A DNA stretch of 64,000 bases, from NCBI RefSeq assembly GCF_037392515.1, contig NC_090288.1, forward strand, positions 1,798,001 to 1,862,000. Direction: 5' to 3'. Of this stretch, positions 34,701 to 49,700 are shown piece by piece. The stretch comes from Haliotis asinina (taxonomy: Eukaryota; Mollusca; Gastropoda; Lepetellida; Haliotidae). A model generated the notes under the pieces. It was not told where the DNA came from, made no database searches, and worked only from the letters and a program-made list of their open reading frames with translations. How positions within the stretch are numbered: position 1 is the stretch's first letter; every line of letters begins with the position of its first letter. The position numbers and the translations under genes are program-made.

Positions 34701-37700
34701 GGTTACAGGTGGCCTTGTCGGCGCACATGCCGCAGTTGGAGGAACAATTGAGTCCGAACGTTGAGTTGGGACAAACTGCGGAGACAGTAGTGGGAAGAAG
34801 GCAGGTGAAATGTTCCCTTAACAATTCTGTAGACAGTTTGCAAGAAATACATACACTAGTTTCATTGTGTTCCACCACCTATCACTCTCAGTCACCATCT
34901 TGTCACTCTCAGTCACCATCTTGTCACTCTCAGTCACCATCTTGTTACTCTCCCCCACCATCCTTTAACTCTCCCCCACCATCCTGTCACTCTCCCCCAC
35001 CATCCTGTCACTCTCCCCCAATCATCCTGTCACACTTCCCCAATCATCCTGTCACTCTATCCCATCACCCTGTCACTCTCCCCCAACCATCCTGTAACTC
35101 TCCCCCAAACATCCTGTCACTGTCCCCCAACCATCCTGCCACTCTAACCCACAACCCTGTTACTCTCACCCACCACCCTGTTACTCTGTCCCACATCCTG
35201 TCACTCTACCACAACACCCTGCCACTCTGTCCCACCACCGTCACTCTCCCCCACCATCCTGTCACTCTACCCTACCATCCTGTCACTCTGTCCCATCACC
35301 CTGTCACTCTACCCCACCACCCTGTTACTCTGTCCCACAATCCTGTCACTCTGTACCACCACCCTGCCGCTCTGTCCCACCATCCTTTCACTCTAACCCA
35401 CCACCCTGTCACTCTAACCCACCACCCGGTCACTCTGTCCCACCATCCTGTCACTCTGTCCCACCACACTGTCGCTCTACCCCACCATCTTGTCACACTT
35501 CCCCAACACCCTGTCACTCTCCCCCAACCATCCTGTAACTCTACCCCACCATCCTGTCACTCTGTCCCACCATCCTGTCACTCTGTCCCACCATCCTTTC
35601 ACTCTAACCCACCACCCTGTCACTCTAACCCACCACCCGGTCACTCTGTCCCACCATCCTGTCACTCTGTCCCTCCACACTGTCGCTATCCCTCACCATC
35701 TTGTCACACTTCCCCAACACCCTGTCACTCTCCCCCAACCATCCTGTCACTCTAACCCACAACCCTGTCACCCTCACCTGTCTGACAGTCTGTCCCCATC
35801 CACCCGGCGCTGCAGCCAGTACGAGGACACTCTCCGGTCATCTTGTCACAGACTTCTGACGTGTTCTGACATCTGCACAGCTGACTACAGTTAGCCCCGA
35901 ACCAGAATTCATCACATTCTGCAACAATCAAGCAACATTTCCTCTGCTGGTAGTTCGTCAATGTCTTGTCAATCCTCTGTCAATCTTCGACTATGTATCC
36001 TTGTAACGGGTGTATGGACCCTTTTAACGGGTGTGTGTATCCTTGTAACGCGTGTATGTATCATTGTAACGGGTGTGTGTATCCTTGTAAGGGGTGTATC
36101 ATTGTAACGGGTGTATATATCCTTGTAACGGGTGTATGTAGCATTGTAACGGGGGTGTGTATCCTTGTAACGGGTGTATGTATCATTGTAACGGGTGTAT
36201 ATATCCTTGTAACGGGTGTATGTATCCTTGTAATGGGTTCATGTATCCTTGTAACGGGTGTGTGTATCCTTATAATGGATGCATGTATCGTTTTAACGGG
36301 TTTACAAATCTCATGTGAGAAGTATTTTGTTTTCAGATTTTCGGGGAATACATTCCTTGTTTTGTAAATAATCTCGCGACACATGTCTTGTCTATGCTGC
36401 GATTTGCCTTCACGTCCTTAGGTGTTTGGAGCACAACGCCATCTAAACATTACCACCACGGCTACCTGAATCAAGTGCTTCTTGCTTGTTTCGTTAAACC
36501 TCAGGCTGAGTGTTGGCATGTCGTGTTAACCTACGTCCAACAACCGCAGAACTTGTGCTCATACTATAAACTGTTTTTAGAATTTAAAATTTTGATTTAC
36601 AGTTTTCTTTGAACTCACATAAGCTCTATCAAGAAAGAATTAATGCTTTTCGCCTCTTTCAGCAACAATATGGGTACATCGTCAAGGAACACCAGACATA
36701 ACCTTCATCCAGTTGAGACTCGAACCTGGGCCTTTGACGTGACGAGTGAACGCTGTAACCATTACGCTTTAAATCGCCTCCACCAAGATAGAGAAAGAAA
36801 AGTCCTCGACACAATCACATGCGATTTGTTGCTGCACGCTCGGCCTTGTAACTGACTTTCATATTTGTGACAGATAACTAATAGGTGTTGTTTTCTCTGG
36901 ATCTCTCGTCACGTTTTGTGTTTGCTGGAAGGAATTTATGACCTTTAACGGAACCAAGTTAGTATAGTGTAAGACTTCCTCTCACCATAAATCAACACCT
37001 CGCAGAGAACAAGTACTCGGTCGATAGGGCCGCCGGTCACCCCCGGGCTGGTCGGGAAGGGGGGCAGGTTGATGGACACAAACACCCCTCTGAGAGGTTG
37101 TCGGCAGGTGATGTCGGCGATGGTGGGGAGAGAGGTGTTGGAGACGTAGCACACTGCACCGTCCACTGTCACTTTCAGACCCACCGTGGAGTAGATGTCT
37201 GTAGAAGTGTGATAAATGAGAAACCATGACGACATTGTATGAAGCTCGTAAGGCAACATCGGTGTGAGGGGTTGGGTGGTATTCCGTCCTCTACAGAGGA
37301 TGGCAGTTGGTATTCAAACTGATATGATTACCGTGTCTGAAGCTTAATGATGTGGGTGGGTGGGCGAGTAAGTTGGGTGTCTGGGCGAGTGAGTTGGGTG
37401 AGTGAGTGAGTGAGTGAGTGAGTGAATTTGAGTGCCAGTTTTTGCTGTATGCAATACATCGATTCCAGAACACAAAAATACCCGTAAATAAGGAGAGATC
37501 CTGGAACATTATTCATAGTAAGTACATAAGAATTATGGCATGTGGCATAGTCTAGATCTGTCGTGAAATGTACAAACTGTTCACTATGTAAGGTTTTAAT
37601 TAGGGGCACATGTACAACGTGAATGTCACACACACAGATACACACACACACACACACACCACCTCCACCCGCATGTACAAAATCAATGACCACTCCTTAA

Positions 37701-40700
37701 TTCATGTGTACACAACTGACTCCCACTCACTACCTCCACAAAACAGAATGGGAGACACCTCACCTAAAATACATTATGAACGGTCGATCATATTATCTTG
37801 ATCTACATTATATTGATTATAATCTCGATCACCCAGCTCAAGAAATAACAACGCCACTCACATGTGGAAGTTGATTATTTGAATCCAGCTCACGAAATAC
37901 GTTGAATCTTTGGCTTTGTTCATTATGTAGATAGAGTAAACCACAGGCAAACTAGCGCAAGTGGGGTTGCGCAGCGTAGAGAATATGACCAGTCTTCATA
38001 TATGCGCGCGAAGCGAGCAAAGGTTGGCAACACACTTCCCCCGCTTCGGTTCAAAAAGTATTTTTCGTGTCAAAATAAAATATTGCCACCATCAAAGGTA
38101 CACTCCAAATTGCTGACTAGGTTGTGATCTCAGATTTCATTTCCAACGCCATATTTAACAATTACTCACGTAAAATATGTTTTATTCAACATTTTAAGCG
38201 CCACATGAATAAAACACATTTCACGTGAGTAATTATTAAATATGGGTTTGGAAATCGGACAGAACAACCTACTGAGGAAATGGGAGTGTACCTTTGATGG
38301 TGGCGACAGTTTATTTTGACACGAAAAATACTTTAATTTTGAACCGAAGCGAGGGAAGTGTGTTGCCACCTTTGCTCGCTTCGCTCGCCAATATGAAGAC
38401 TGGTCATTTTCTCTACGCTGCGCAACCACATTTGCGCTTCAGTTTGCCTGTGAGTAAACGAGGATGAGTAATATTTCCAACATAAAGACTAGAGTAGTTT
38501 TCCCCCATAAATGCTGCGCAACACCATAAACATTAACCTAGATATCTAGGTCATATGACTCATCGCGATGTGTTGTGAAGAGTAGTAATTACTTGCCCTT
38601 CAATCCCTGGATATACTTCAGAAACGGATTTGTAGTCCTTCCCCATTTCTCCACGATTTTCCTGGGCTATTGGACAGTTTTGTAATGTGCCGTTCAAAGG
38701 AAATTTCAAAGCAGGAAGTACAGATTGAGATTTGTAGGCATTATGTGTCCTTGCCCTGATTAGCCTCGTTTAGGTACAGATATAAATATTCAAATGGCAT
38801 CATTAAGAATAGTATATTGTAGTCGGATCTAAAATGCTGTACGCCTGGTGACAAAATTCATCACAAAATAATTATTTGTAAGTATCTTCCTAATTTACTG
38901 ATGCACTGCTGTGTTGAGAAAACACCCAGGACATGAACAGGGGCACATAAAGGAACCTTTTTGAGGAAAGTAAATCTTCATCCTGTAGATCTGATGTAGA
39001 CTTCCCAAACTGAGGTCCCAGGAAGTGATGGTTCGCCCAAGTGCAGTGTGGGAACAAGATCCGTGCCGGAAGTCCTGGTCAGTGCTGCCATCTACCGCTA
39101 GTGACGCCGGTCTGGGACCGCAGTATGTCGTGGAGGTCGTGCTGCAGTTACTGGCGTCGCTCCACGTTCCCTCCTGGTGTGCGGTCTTGTTCAGGGCCAT
39201 GTTATCTGGACACGGGATGGACACAAGACACTTTAAGCCAACACAACACGTGGAAGTGAGTTGAAGTTGTAACCGTTGATTTACCAATACCCGGATTTCA
39301 CCACGACCCAACGTCACCCAAACCTATTTCTTCGACCACTGTCCGCCAAAATTGTCTCAAGAAACCAAAAATGCAACTGTATGAACTATATATGTTTTTG
39401 AATGACCCTCAAATATTGGGGACAGCATGTAATCTGCAGCACCGGTGTCCTTGAACCAGTCCCCCTCGTTACCTTTCAGTACCGTCCGTCGTTAAATCTA
39501 CCAGTTCCACAGACGTCTAATGTAGCACGTCGGTACTCACGGGTCTGGCAACCTGTGCCCGTCCATGCTTCCGCACACTGACTTGTGCATGCTCCAGAGA
39601 GTTTATCGCACACTTCTAGTTCATCCTTACAGTGGCACTTATACTGGCACTTGTTTCCGAACCAGAAGTCGCTACACTCTGAAAGAAACAAACTGTTGTT
39701 ACCTCACTTCGTATAAAATGCATTCCCATAAGGGTTAAACACCCGGGATTTGATTTTGGAAGCACTCTTTGAGCTAAGACAGTGGTAAGTTAATGTCTGG
39801 CACTTAAATCTTAACACTAGGAGGACTTCAAAAATCGGGATCCTAACGTTTACAAATGCAAGTACTTAATTTGCGATGGCGGGTACGGGTGGTCAGACTC
39901 GCTGACTCATGCATTGTTTGCGTATATCGATGCTCATGATGTCGGGCACAGAATTGTCTGATTAATTGTAGATGTTCTTTACTTGTGTTGAGAGAATTAA
40001 GTGTCAATGTATATGGCTGTATACAGGGTGGCTAGCACGTCACACGTTGGTTCCTGACATGCTATATCCTGGATCTTGTACTCACGGAATATCTTGACCT
40101 CACATAACGTCAGGGACGGAACAGTGTCGATAGACGACGTCCGCAACGTTAACGTGGAGCCCAACAACGTCTGGTGACAGGTAACGTGAATGATCGTGCT
40201 GCTGATGTCACTTCCCGTGACGTTGTAACATTCTTGCCCGTTCACAAACACCTCGATATAACGCGGCGGCAGAGGAACTGGGAGAGATAATGTAAGTGAG
40301 AGACATCATATGTATATATCTTACCTGATGACATCAAATCTCGACTTGAAGACGCTCTCTCACAAAATCAGAGATAGGGGATGAGTGGATTTAGTTTTAC
40401 GCCGCTTTTAGCAAGAATCCAGAAATGTCAAGGCGGGGTACATCTCCGAGAGACATTCAAAGAGTAGTCAGCTTCACCTAGAATTTGACACAAATGCTGC
40501 TGCTTTTATGTTTTATTTTTCTACATATTATCTGTCAGCCTTAAACAAACTGGCTGCTATGTTCCAGCCTCACGATCCCAAGTTTGTGTGACTTTGTAGC
40601 TTGGCTTGGAACTAAAGTAGCTTTTTCAAATAGCCCCCTATCCTGTTTACTGAAAAAAAACACCTCGAGAAATGATGGACTGTGTTCAAATTAAGTACCA

Positions 40701-43700
40701 CAATTTATTGACGAGATGTACCGACAACCATTTGGGTTTTGTTACAGCAAGGTGTAACAGTTTTGTACATACCAAGCTTGGTAACCGCGAACACAGGAAA
40801 TAATAAAATGATTTTGATCCAATTTTATATCAAGATGTATTCGCGGGATTCCACCATCACAAGTTGATTTCGGCATTTGTGCTCATTTTAAGTTCACAGT
40901 GAAAATTGTTTTTGCACACGTCCGTCTATTGTTTTAGTGCGAAAACACAAGACAGAATTAATATATTTTGCTTAAAAGTAGAACCAAGATGTGTTGGGAG
41001 TGCCGCCAGTCAAAGTCAGTGACTTTCGGACATTTTCGAGGTCACAGCGAGTATTCTTGCGATATCTCCAAAACTAATGGATGAATTTGGTCGCATCTTA
41101 TATCAAGGAATCAGATGACAGTTTCGGTAACGCAACAATTTTCTGGGTCAGACAGAGGATTACTGCGACATTCAGATATCCACATGGAGCAGGGGTAATA
41201 GCTATATCTGTGACAAACGCTGTTTCAATACTAATTTTCAATTTTGTTTGATACCAAATGGTTTCTATAGTTTCATGCTAATTCTTCCATCTGTAAAATT
41301 ATTTGTCACACTTCTTACAAAAAAACCCAGAGCTTTTTGTGTATGTTTCGAATAGTAAAGTTTATTGTTCTTCATTACGGAGTTTTTACCTATTTTGACG
41401 CAAGAACATATTTTACGAGCAACAGCTTTCAACAATACAGTGTTATTTCTATTTCATTTTGAAGTTCTTCACAGCAGATCCAAAAATAACAGGATATTGT
41501 TTGTCTGCCCTTTGAGGTGTATTCTTCCTCATTTTCGAATAATTATCAATGTTGACGCTCTGAATATTTGAAGTTAATTTTACGTTTTGATCATTTCTGA
41601 CTTATTATGATTTATGTTTCGACCATACATTAACTTATTGTTAATGCAGTTTAACCTGGTTCGTACTATTTTCTCCATCATATTCCTATATATCAAGGAG
41701 TCTCCCATACATGCTCAAAGTAACCCCAGACTTCCTCCTGTGAGATACAGAATGTGTCTTCTACCTGTCAGGTAAGGAATCATGTATTTAGTTTCACCGC
41801 TGAAATTTAAACCAAGAAACCAAAGGGTGGAATTAGCCTCAAAGAGTGATAATAACAAATTTTCTAACATACAAGGGCAAAACTATCGGTGATAATTTTT
41901 CATAAGATGTGTACGGGATAAAATATCATTTTGTCATGGTGACATGACATCACGAATACTGTTATGACGTCAGATTGCTTCTAAGATGTCGCCGTCTAAT
42001 ACAACGGTAACGGGGACCCTGCCTTTGTTGGAAAATAGATGTCGCCGTCTAATAGAACGGTGACGGGGATCCTGCCTTTGTTGGAAAATAGATGTCGCCG
42101 TCTAATACAACGGTGACGGGGACCCTGCCTTTGTTGGAAAATAGATGTCGCCGTCTAATACAACGGTGACGGGGACCCTGCCTTTGTTGGAAAATAGATG
42201 TCGCCGTCTAATACAACGGTGACGGGGATCCTGCCTTTGTTGGAAAATAGATGTCGCCGTCTAATACAACGGTGACGGGGACCCTGCCTTTGTTGGAAAA
42301 TAGATGTCGCCGTCTAATACAACGGTGACGGGGACCCTGCCTTTGTTGGAAAATAGATGTCGCCGTCTAATACAACGGTGACGGGGACCCTGCCTTTGTT
42401 GGAAAATAGATGTCGCCGTCTAATACAACGGTGACGGGGACCCTGCCTTTGTTGGAAAATAGATGTCGCCGTCTAATACAACGGTAACGGGGACCCTGCC
42501 TTTGTTGGAAGATAGATGTCGCCGTCTAATACAACGGTGACGGGGACCCTGCCTTTGTTGGAAAATAGATGTCGCCGTCTAATACAACGGTGACGGGGAC
42601 CCTGCCTTTGTTGGAAAATAGATGTCGCCGTCTAATACAACGGTGACGGGGACCCTGCCTTTGTTGGAAAATAGATGTCGCCGTCTAATACAACGGTGAC
42701 GGGGACCCTGCCTTTGTTGGAAAATAGATGTCGCCGTCTAATACAACGGTGACGGGGACCCTGCCTTTGTTGGAAAATAGATGTCGCCGTCTAATACAAC
42801 GGTGACGGGGACCCTGCCTTTGTTGGAAAATAGATGTCGCCGTCTAATACAACGGTGACGGGGACCCTGCCTTTGTTGGAAAATAGATGTCGCCGTCTAA
42901 TACAACGGTGACGGGGACCCTGCCTTTGTTGGAAAATAGATGTCGCCGTCTAATACAACGGTAACGGGGACCCTGCCTTTGTTGGAAAATAGATGTCGCC
43001 GTCTAATACAACGGTGACGGGGACCCTGCCTTTGTTGGAAAATAGATGTCGCCGTCTAATACAACGGTGACGGGGACCCTGCCTTTGTTGGAAAATAGAT
43101 GTCGCCGTCTAATACAACGGTGACGGGGACCCTGCCTTTGTTGGAAAATAGATGTCGCCGTCTAATACAACGGTGACGGGGACCCTGCCTTTGTTGGAAA
43201 ATAGATGTCGCCGTCTAATACAACGGTGACGGGGACCCTGCCTTTGTTGGAAAATAGATGTCGCCGTCTAATACAACGGTGACGGGGACCCTGCCTTTGT
43301 TGGAAAATAGATGTCGCCGTCTAATACAACGGTGACGGGGACCCTGCCTTTGTTGGAAAATAGATGTCGCCGTCTAATACAACGGTGACGGGGACCCTGC
43401 CTTTGTTGGAAAATAGATGTCGCCGTCTAATACAACGGTAACGGGGACCCTGCCTTTGTTGGAAAATAGATGTCGCCGTCTAATACAACGGTAACGGGGA
43501 CCCTGCCTTTGTTGGAAAATAGATGTCGCCGTCTAATACAACGGTAACGGGGACCCTGCCTTTGTTGGAAAATAGATGTCGCCGTCTAATACAACGGTGA
43601 CGGGGACCCTGCCTTTGTTGGAAAATAGATGTCGCCGTCTAATACAACGGTGACGGGGACCCTGCCTTTGTTGGAAAATAGATGTCGCCGTCTAATACAA

Positions 43701-46700
43701 CGGTGACGGGGACCCTGTCTTTGTTGGAAAATAGATGTCGCCGTCTAATACAACGGTGACGGGGACCCTGCCTTTGTTGGAAAATAGATGTCGCCGTCTA
43801 ATACAACGGTGACGGGGACCCTGCCTTTGTTGGAAAATAGATGTCGCCGTCTAATACAACGGTGACGGGGACCCTGCCTTTGTTGGAAAATAGATGTCGC
43901 CGTCTAATACAACGGTGACGGGGACCCTGCCTTTGTTGGAAAATAGATGTCGCCGTCTAATACAACGGTGACGGGGACCCTGCCTTTGTTGGAAAATAGA
44001 TGTCGCCGTCTAATACAACGGTGACGGGGACCCTGCCTTTGTTGGAAAATAGATGTCGCCGTCTAATACAACGGTAACGGGGACCCTGCCTTTGTTGGAA
44101 AATAGATGTCGCCGTCTAATACAACGGTGACGGGGACCCTGCCTTTGTTGGAAAATAGATGTCGCCGTCTAATACAACGGTGACGGGGACCCTGCCTTTG
44201 TTGGAAAATAGATGTCGCCGTCTAATACAACGGTAACGGGGACCCTGCCTTTGTTGGAAAATAGATGTCGCCGTCTAATACAACGGTGACGGGGACCCTG
44301 CCTTTGTTGGAAAATAGATGTCGCCGTCTAATACAACGGTAACGGGGACCCTGCCTTTGTTGGAAAATAGATGTCGCCGTCTAATACAACGGTGACGGGG
44401 ACCCTGCCTTTGTTGGAAAATAGATGTCGCCGTCTAATACAACGGTGACGGGGACCCTGCCTTTGTTGGAAAATAGATGTCGCCGTCTAATAGAACGGTG
44501 ACGGGGACCCTGCCTTTGTTGGAAAATAGATGTCGCCGTCTAATACAACGGTGACGGGGACCCTGCCTTTGTTGGAAAATAGATGTCGCCGTCTAATACA
44601 ACGGTGACGGGGACCCTGCCTTTGTTGGAAAATAGATGTCGCCGTCTAATACAACGGTGACGGGGACCCTGCCTTTGTTGGAAAATAGATGTCGCCGTCT
44701 AATACAACGGTGACGGGGACCCTGCCTTTGTTGGAAAATAGATGTCGCCGTCTAATACAACGGTGACGGGGACCCTGCCTTTGTTGGAAAATAGATGTCG
44801 CCGTCTAATACAACGGTGACGGGGACCCTGCCTTTGTTGGAAAATAGATGTCGCCGTCTAATACAACGGTGACGGGGACCCTGCCTTTGTTGGAAAATAG
44901 ATGTCGCCGTCTAATACAACGGTGACGGGGACCCTGCCTTTGTTGGAAAATAGATGTCGCCGTCTAATACAACGGTGACGGGGACCCTGCCTTTGTTGGA
45001 AAATAGAAGTCCCCGTCTAATACAACGGTGACGGGGACCCTGCCTTTGTTGGAAAATAGATGTCGCCGTCTAATACAACGGTGACGGGGACCCTGCCTTT
45101 GTTGGAAAATAGATGTCGCCGTCTAATACAACGGTGACGGGGACCCTGCCTTTGTTGGAAAATAGATGTCGCCGTCTAATACAACGGTGACGGGGACCCT
45201 GCCTTTGTTGGAAAATAACAGATTCCTTCTCTGGCCCCGAAAATACCAAGATTTAGGCAGTGGTATTGTTGGTATGGTATGACAAGAGCAGCCACATTAA
45301 GCTTCTGTAAAGTTGGTTACATTCCAATCATGAGAAATGTCGTCATGTAATGTCTGATAAAAGTTACCAACTCCCCAGTTTTAGAAATCTATAACAAATA
45401 TTCACACCCTTTTTAGGATAAATGACAAAGGATAATTCAACCATGTCAAAAGGTTTTCTGGCTTAAAGGACGAAGCTCATTAAAAATTTCCGTTTTAGAG
45501 GCTAATAAAAGGTTCGGAAATGTGGGTTATAAATACATGACGAGAGTCATTTGAACAAGCGATTGTAGTTCCAAGCCAAGCTACAAAGTCAGACAAAATG
45601 GGGATTGTGAGCCTGGAACATAGCAAACCACTGACAGATAATATGAAGATAATATGAAGATAATATGTAGATAATATGTAGATAGTTAATACATAAACGC
45701 AGCAGCATTTGTATCATATTCTAGGTGAAGCTGACTTCTTTTTTAAACGTCACTCGTAGATATACCCGTCCACCACCACCCGACTCTACATGCATGGAAG
45801 TGTTAGATATATCCGTTATGATACCCCATCTCCCCAATGCCGCGCCCCCCCCCCCCCCCCCCCCCCCCACCACCACCACACACACACTTTATATGAATAT
45901 ATATCACCACCTCAACAGATATTTGCGGGGAAAAACACATAAAGACATGATACAGAAGGCAGTTAGCGACTTTCTATCGATTAAACATCAGTGCGAATAT
46001 CATCTACGTCATTTAGCTAAGATTTGTCAAATCTTCCATGCATTATCGCGCTAACAATCTTTGTATTGGCAAAATGCTCAGATTTTTGCTGTGTCCTTGC
46101 AAATTATCTCAAGGTCACTCAGTTTTACTGATGTCGGTGAATCTCGCCAATCTATATGTTTTGGCACCAGATTTGAACAAAATCTATCAGTAGTTTCTTG
46201 AGTTATCGCCCTAACAATCTTATATGATGTATGATTTACAACGAAAAACAACACACGTATTTACGAGTGATTAAAATTATCACAATTTACGTAAATTTTA
46301 ATTACAATTTGCACATTACAATTTACGTCAATGTTTATTACAGTTTGTAACAACAAGCCCCTGTGTTACACTATACGTCAAGTCTATTACAATTTGCTGC
46401 AAGTATTACAATTTGCGTTTTTGTTACACTTTTCGTGGTAACATTTGTTACCCACTATGCGTAACCACCGACCCCAGGACTATATAGAAACAAAAGATGC
46501 TAACTACTGATACCTACTCAAAATAAACAAGTTCGTATAATTCTAATTCTATTGTTTTTGTGTTTTTTAAAGTTTATGCGACCTATTCATGTGGTCATCA
46601 TCTTACATATCAATTCACGTTGTGACGTTAAATCACAACACGACTGCACATGACTGCACACGACCTACGTACGGTAAGAAGTCATCATTGCAACACAAGC

Positions 46701-49700
46701 ATTGCACAGAATCTGGTCATGTACATATTTGGGTTGCACATACAACTTATAATAACCTACACATATTTCAAAACATCTATATATCGTCATAAAATCTTTA
46801 AGAACAACATGTATTCCATATCATGGAATACTTTGTTTTGTTTTCAGAAACCTGTCTAAACAATACCAAATGGGCTACAAAAAGTCACGTTGAAGAAATC
46901 ATGTCGGATTTCTTGAAACAGGCCACACATAAGAAAGATGGACTAAAGTGCTCGCAATTATTTCCGCGAAAGTTTGATTCGCCAGAATTTAGTGAAATCA
47001 ACACGTCGATTTTGACTGAATATAATTTCTGAAATAATCATAGAAGCAGAAGGAGTCCAGTAACTGGTTATTTTTGGCATGTATTAACAAAAATGAAGTA
47101 ATCACAGAAAAGCAACATTGTCTCGTTTTCCTACCATGATTAGCTTGATATATCTGCAGGCTGCTGATATTATAGGTGGCCCCGAGATCTAGTCGCCACC
47201 AAGCGGACTGGTTACTTGTGTCTGTCACTGAGCATGAGCCATGCCAGTAGTTGGTGTCGTCACTTCCGTCGACGGCTAGCTGCGCCCCGTGCGCCCCACA
47301 GAAACTCTGCACATCTTGGGTGTCGGGGACACAGTCCGAGGTGTCCACGTAAACCCCACTCTGACTCGCCGATCTGTTGTAGGCCACGTTGTCTGGAACC
47401 AAGGAAGGACGATAAAAGTATCGATGCAACAAGTACATGTTACAACTTTGAACATTCAGCCGTTACTTAATCACCAGTTCAGTTCAGACGACAATTGCTG
47501 ACAGTTGATGGAGCTTGTGGTACGATCCTAACTAATCTTGCTAACGGTTTTGCTAACATTGTTGATGAGATACGCTCGAATGTTTCAAGTGACTTTGTTT
47601 ACCAGTAATTTCAAAATTACTGTGCCAACACGCCATCTGCGTGTAAATTGTAAATTTGTTAGGTTTTCTTTTTTATTACAATTACTTCAGCAAGATAGAT
47701 ATAAACATATATCATTTTTGCACTAAACGTTCACTATTTTCCACTCATGTCCGGATTCCTCCGCGTGACGTGTGACCCGGATGTAGTTGGCTTGCTCTGG
47801 AACGTCTAAACGTAATACATTTAGCTCTACGGCTGAAGTCAAATCACGGGAAGGTTTTGACGTATCTGAGAATATATCACATCGTGGTGGACAATATTGA
47901 ATTTATTCATCAGAAGTTTACATCGTAGTTACATAACCTGCGTTATTCTCTCGATAAGCTGTATATTCATAGTATTCTGTATATTCATAGTATTCTGTAT
48001 ATTCAAGTATTCTGACTTAATCTTGTTTGTATGTACCACACGGGAATTAAATTATAGCTACCAGACCGCGATGTAAAGTCTATACTGGTGGTCACAGATC
48101 ACATTTTCACCATTTTAATGTGAGGCATTCATCAAAGGTAATTACATGTGTTACGACTCTCTATTGCTATATGTATCCATCCCCCATTTGAAGTAGACCT
48201 AACAGTGGGCACTCACGGAGCTGACAGAAAGGTCCATCCCACCCCGACTGACACCCGGATGAACACGGCGTTGGGAACGTGAAACACTCCTTCTCCACCT
48301 CAGCACAGTGGCAGTTGAAGGTACCTGTAAAACAATGAATACATCACATATGTCTGTCTGTAGTGTCCGAAATGGCTTACCTTGACTCTAATCGGTGTGG
48401 GATGTGTACAGTAATGTCTAGTGTCCCATATGGCTTACCTTGACTCTAATCGGTGTGAGATGTGTACAGTAATGTCTAGTGTCCCATATGGCTTACCTTG
48501 ACTCTAATCGGTGTGGGATGTGTACAGTAATGTCTAGTGTCCCATATGGCTTACCTTGACTCTACTTGGCGTGAGATGTGTACTGTAATATCTAGTGTCC
48601 CATATGGCTTACCTTGACTCTAATCGGTGTGAGATGTGTACAGTAATGTCTAGTGTCCCATATGGCTTACCTTGACTCTAATCGGTGTGAGATGTGTACA
48701 GTAATGTCTAGTGTCCCATATGGCTTACCTTGACTCTACTTGGCGTGAGATGTGTACAGTAATGTCTAGTGTCCCATATGGCTTACCTTGACTCTAATCG
48801 GTGTGAGATGTGTACAGTAATGTCTAGTGTCCCATATGGCTTACCTTGACTCTAATCGGTGTGGGATGTGTACAGTAATGTCTAGTGTCCCATATGGCTT
48901 ACCTTGACTCTACTTGGCGTGAGATGTGTACAGTAATGTCTAGTGTCCCATATGGCTTACCTTGACTCTAATCGGTGTGAGATGTGTACAGTAATGTCTA
49001 GTGTCCCTTACGGCTTACCTTGACTCTAATCGGTGTGGGATGTGTACAGTAATGTCTAGTGTCCCATATGGCTTACCTTGACTCTAATCGGTGTGGGATG
49101 TGTACAGTAATGTCTAGTGTCCCATATGGCTTACCTTGACTCTAATCGGTGTGGGATGTGTACAGTAATGTCTAGTGTCCCATATGGCTTACCTTGACTC
49201 TAATCGGTGTGAGATGTGTACAGTAATGTCTAGTGTCCCATATGGCTTACCTTGACTCTAATCGGTGTGAGATGTGTACAGTAATGTCTAGTGTCCCATA
49301 TGGCTTACCTTGACTCTACTTGGTGTGAGATGTGCACAGCAATGTCTAGTGTCCCTTATGGCTTACATTGACTCTACTTGGTGTGAGATGTGTACAGTAA
49401 TGTCTAGTGTCCCATATGGCTTACCTTGACTCTACTTGGTGTGAGATGTGTACAGCAATGTCTAGTGTCCCTTACGGCGTACATTGACTCTAATTGGTGT
49501 GGGATGTGTACAGTAATGTCTAGTGTCCCATATGGCTTACCTTGACTCTACTCGGTGTGGGATGTGTACAGTAATGTCTAGTGTCCCTTACGGCTTACCT
49601 TGACTCTAATCGGTGTGAGATGTGTACAGTAGTGTCTAGTGTCCCATATGGCTTACCTTGACTCTAATCGGTGTGAGATGTGTACAGTAATGTCTAGTGT

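Noticed and set aside
34643-35755. 370-residue plus-strand frame
   Set aside because: Antisense to an EGF exon and then the intron 8 minisatellite; no domain and wrong strand.
41995-45217. CRISPR-like regular array
   Set aside because: The 53-bp units are directly adjacent with no unique spacers, in an animal intron: satellite, not CRISPR.
46589-47032. Plus-strand frames near exon 3 of the EGF receptor gene
   Set aside because: No domain; the convincing coding signal here is on the minus strand at 47135-47392.
47740-47815. Possible extra exon in intron 2 of the EGF receptor gene (acceptor TTTAG, frame with ANYIRVTRHAEESGHEW)
   Set aside because: It has no good donor in the needed phase, and exons 2 and 3 already join in frame without it. 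It may be a dead exon.
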